A DNA stretch of 64,000 bases from Variovorax sp. E3 (GTDB lineage: Bacteria > Pseudomonadota > Gammaproteobacteria > Burkholderiales > Burkholderiaceae_C), in assembly GCF_016082275.1 (NCBI RefSeq), contig NZ_MOWM01000003.1:62001-126000 (forward strand). The letters run 5' to 3'. Made by a program: the position numbers and the translations under genes. This document shows positions 63,097-64,000 of this stretch, piece after piece (the stretch's first letter is position 1; the number at the start of each line of letters is the position of its first letter). The notes beneath the pieces were generated by a model. The model did no database searches. It saw only the letters and a program-made list of their open reading frames with translations, and was not told the DNA's origin.

Positions 63097-64000
63097 TCAG
63101 CTGAGCTTGCCGTGGCATTGCTTGTATTTCTTGCCGCTGCCGCAAGGGCATGGGTCGTTGCGGCCGACACGGGCAAAGGCCAGGGCTTCGGCGCTCAGCG
63201 CGCCGGCACCCGCCGCCGCCAGGCGACGCTGGCTTTCCTCGTCGACGCGCACCTCGACCTCGCCGGTTTCCGTCGGCGCGGTGTAGGTGATGTTGGCAAG
63301 GTTCTCGCCGCGGCTCTCGAGCGCTTCGGCGGCTTCCTCAAGCTGTTCGCCCGACTGCACGCGCACCGTCATCAGCTGGCGCGTGACTTCGTTCTTGACC
63401 GAGTCGAGCAGTTGGCCGAAGAGCTCGAAGGCTTCGCGCTTGTATTCCTGCTTGGGCTGCTTTTGCGCATAGCCGCGCAGGTGGATGCCCTGGCGCAGGT
63501 AGTCGAGCGAGGCCAGGTGTTCGCGCCAGTGGGTGTCGATGCTCTGCAGCAGCACCATGCGCTCGAACTGCGTGAAGTTCTCCTGGCCGATCAGCGCCAG
63601 CTTGGCGTCGAAGGTGTCGTTGGCGCCCTTGAGCACCTTCTCGACGATTTCCTCGTCGGAGATGGCGTCCGCCGCCTCGACTTCCTTCTTGAGCGGCATG
63701 TCCAGGCCCCACTCGGTGAAGAGCGTCTTCTCGAGGGCGTCGAGCTCCCACTGCTCCTCGACCGATTCGCGCGGTACGTACTGGCGCACGAGGTCGGTGA
63801 AGCAGCCTTCGCGCAGCCCGGCGATCTGCGCCGTGAGGTCGCCCGCGTCGAGGATGTCGTTGCGCTGCTGGTAGATCACCTTGCGCTGGTCGTTCGACAC
63901 GTCGTCGTACTCGAGCAGCTGCTTGCGGATGTCGAAGTTGCGCGCCTCGACCTTGCGTTGCGCGCTCTCGATGCTGCGCGTGACGATGCCGGCCTCGATG
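63097..64000 (-). CDS. secA: Preprotein translocase ATPase SecA, C-terminal part
   Basis: The gene runs off the right edge; about 300 C-terminal residues are visible, with the 5' part beyond 64000. It shows the helical scaffold/wing region ([40 protein letters not shown]) and the zinc-binding SecB-interaction tail ([17 protein letters not shown]). It drives Sec protein export. The GTG at 63900 is internal, not a start. Confidence 0.97.
   Translation of the reverse strand, partial: IEAGIVTRSIESAQRKVEARNFDIRKQLLEYDDVSNDQRKVIYQQRNDILDAGDLTAQIAGLREGCFTDLVRQYVPRESVEEQWELDALEKTLFTEWGLDMPLKKEVEAADAISDEEIVEKVLKGANDTFDAKLALIGQENFTQFERMVLLQSIDTHWREHLASLDYLRQGIHLRGYAQKQPKQEYKREAFELFGQLLDSVKNEVTRQLMTVRVQSGEQLEEAAEALESRGENLANITYTAPTETGEVEVRVDEESQRRLAAAGAGALSAEALAFARVGRNDPCPCGSGKKYKQCHGKLS

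Overview
The window is a high-GC, densely coded chromosomal segment from a betaproteobacterium of the Burkholderiales, most likely family Comamonadaceae and probably Variovorax. This rests on gene content and order recalled from that group: aspS with fmdB and nudB, ubiE/ubiJ/ubiB, hemA-prfA-prmC-grxD, proS with a lytic transglycosylase, rppH, a CNP1 lipoprotein, rplU-rpmA-obgE-proB, pilBCD-coaE-zapD-yacG and argJ-secA. Almost everything is core chromosome. No phage, insertion sequence, CRISPR array or plasmid function was seen, and no gap longer than about 300 bases lacks a gene. The longest gaps (about 125-240 bases) hold promoters, repeats or a tRNA.

Layout. 1-2.6 kb: a DUF883/YqjE/YqjK membrane-stress operon with a ferritin-like gene, then BON and CsbD stress proteins. 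2.7-7.1 kb: DUF429, an EamA transporter, a BLUF photoreceptor coupled to folE, an EEP-family hydrolase and nudB. 7.05-7.65 kb: a toxin-antitoxin pair (CcdB toxin, Phd/CcdA-like hybrid antitoxin) sitting between nudB and aspS. 7.7-12.1 kb: aspS, DUF502, fmdB and a sodium:solute symporter. 12.1-16.1 kb: ubiB, ubiJ, a Tim44-like gene and ubiE (ubiquinone synthesis). 16.2-22.4 kb: DUF971, HIT, a very large FAD/Fe-S oxidase, and serA. 22.5-27.6 kb: ugpBAEC-ugpQ (glycerol-3-phosphate uptake). 27.7-34.5 kb: a large MscS-type channel, an Lrp regulator, a TrpXYZ-like ABC transporter and a GNAT enzyme. 34.5-40.1 kb: hemA, prfA, prmC, grxD, a cupin and a CNNM/CorC-type protein. 40.1-46.9 kb: lytic transglycosylase, proS, rppH, CNP1, proB, obgE, rpmA, rplU. 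47-52.9 kb: ispB, tRNA-Pro(CGG), pilBCD and coaE. 52.9-60.4 kb: zapD-yacG flanked by an MBOAT/SGNH pair on one side and two tandem OatA-like acyltransferases on the other, an apparently inserted O-acylation region. 60.5-64 kb: mutT-like NUDIX, an ATPase, argJ, and the 3' part of secA.

Sequence quality. Ten genes, including the normally essential aspS and hemA, are broken by twelve frameshifts. Each is repaired by adding one base, nearly always G or C in a short run. I read these as base-calling deletions, not pseudogenes, and annotate the genes as whole.

Most distinctive points: the hybrid Phd/CcdA-type antitoxin with a CcdB toxin inside the aspS-nudB gene order; the BLUF gene coupled to folE; a perfect 9-bp-arm hairpin covering the start codon of the MscS-type channel; the O-acylation genes split around zapD-yacG; and a small intergenic repeat family with three copies.
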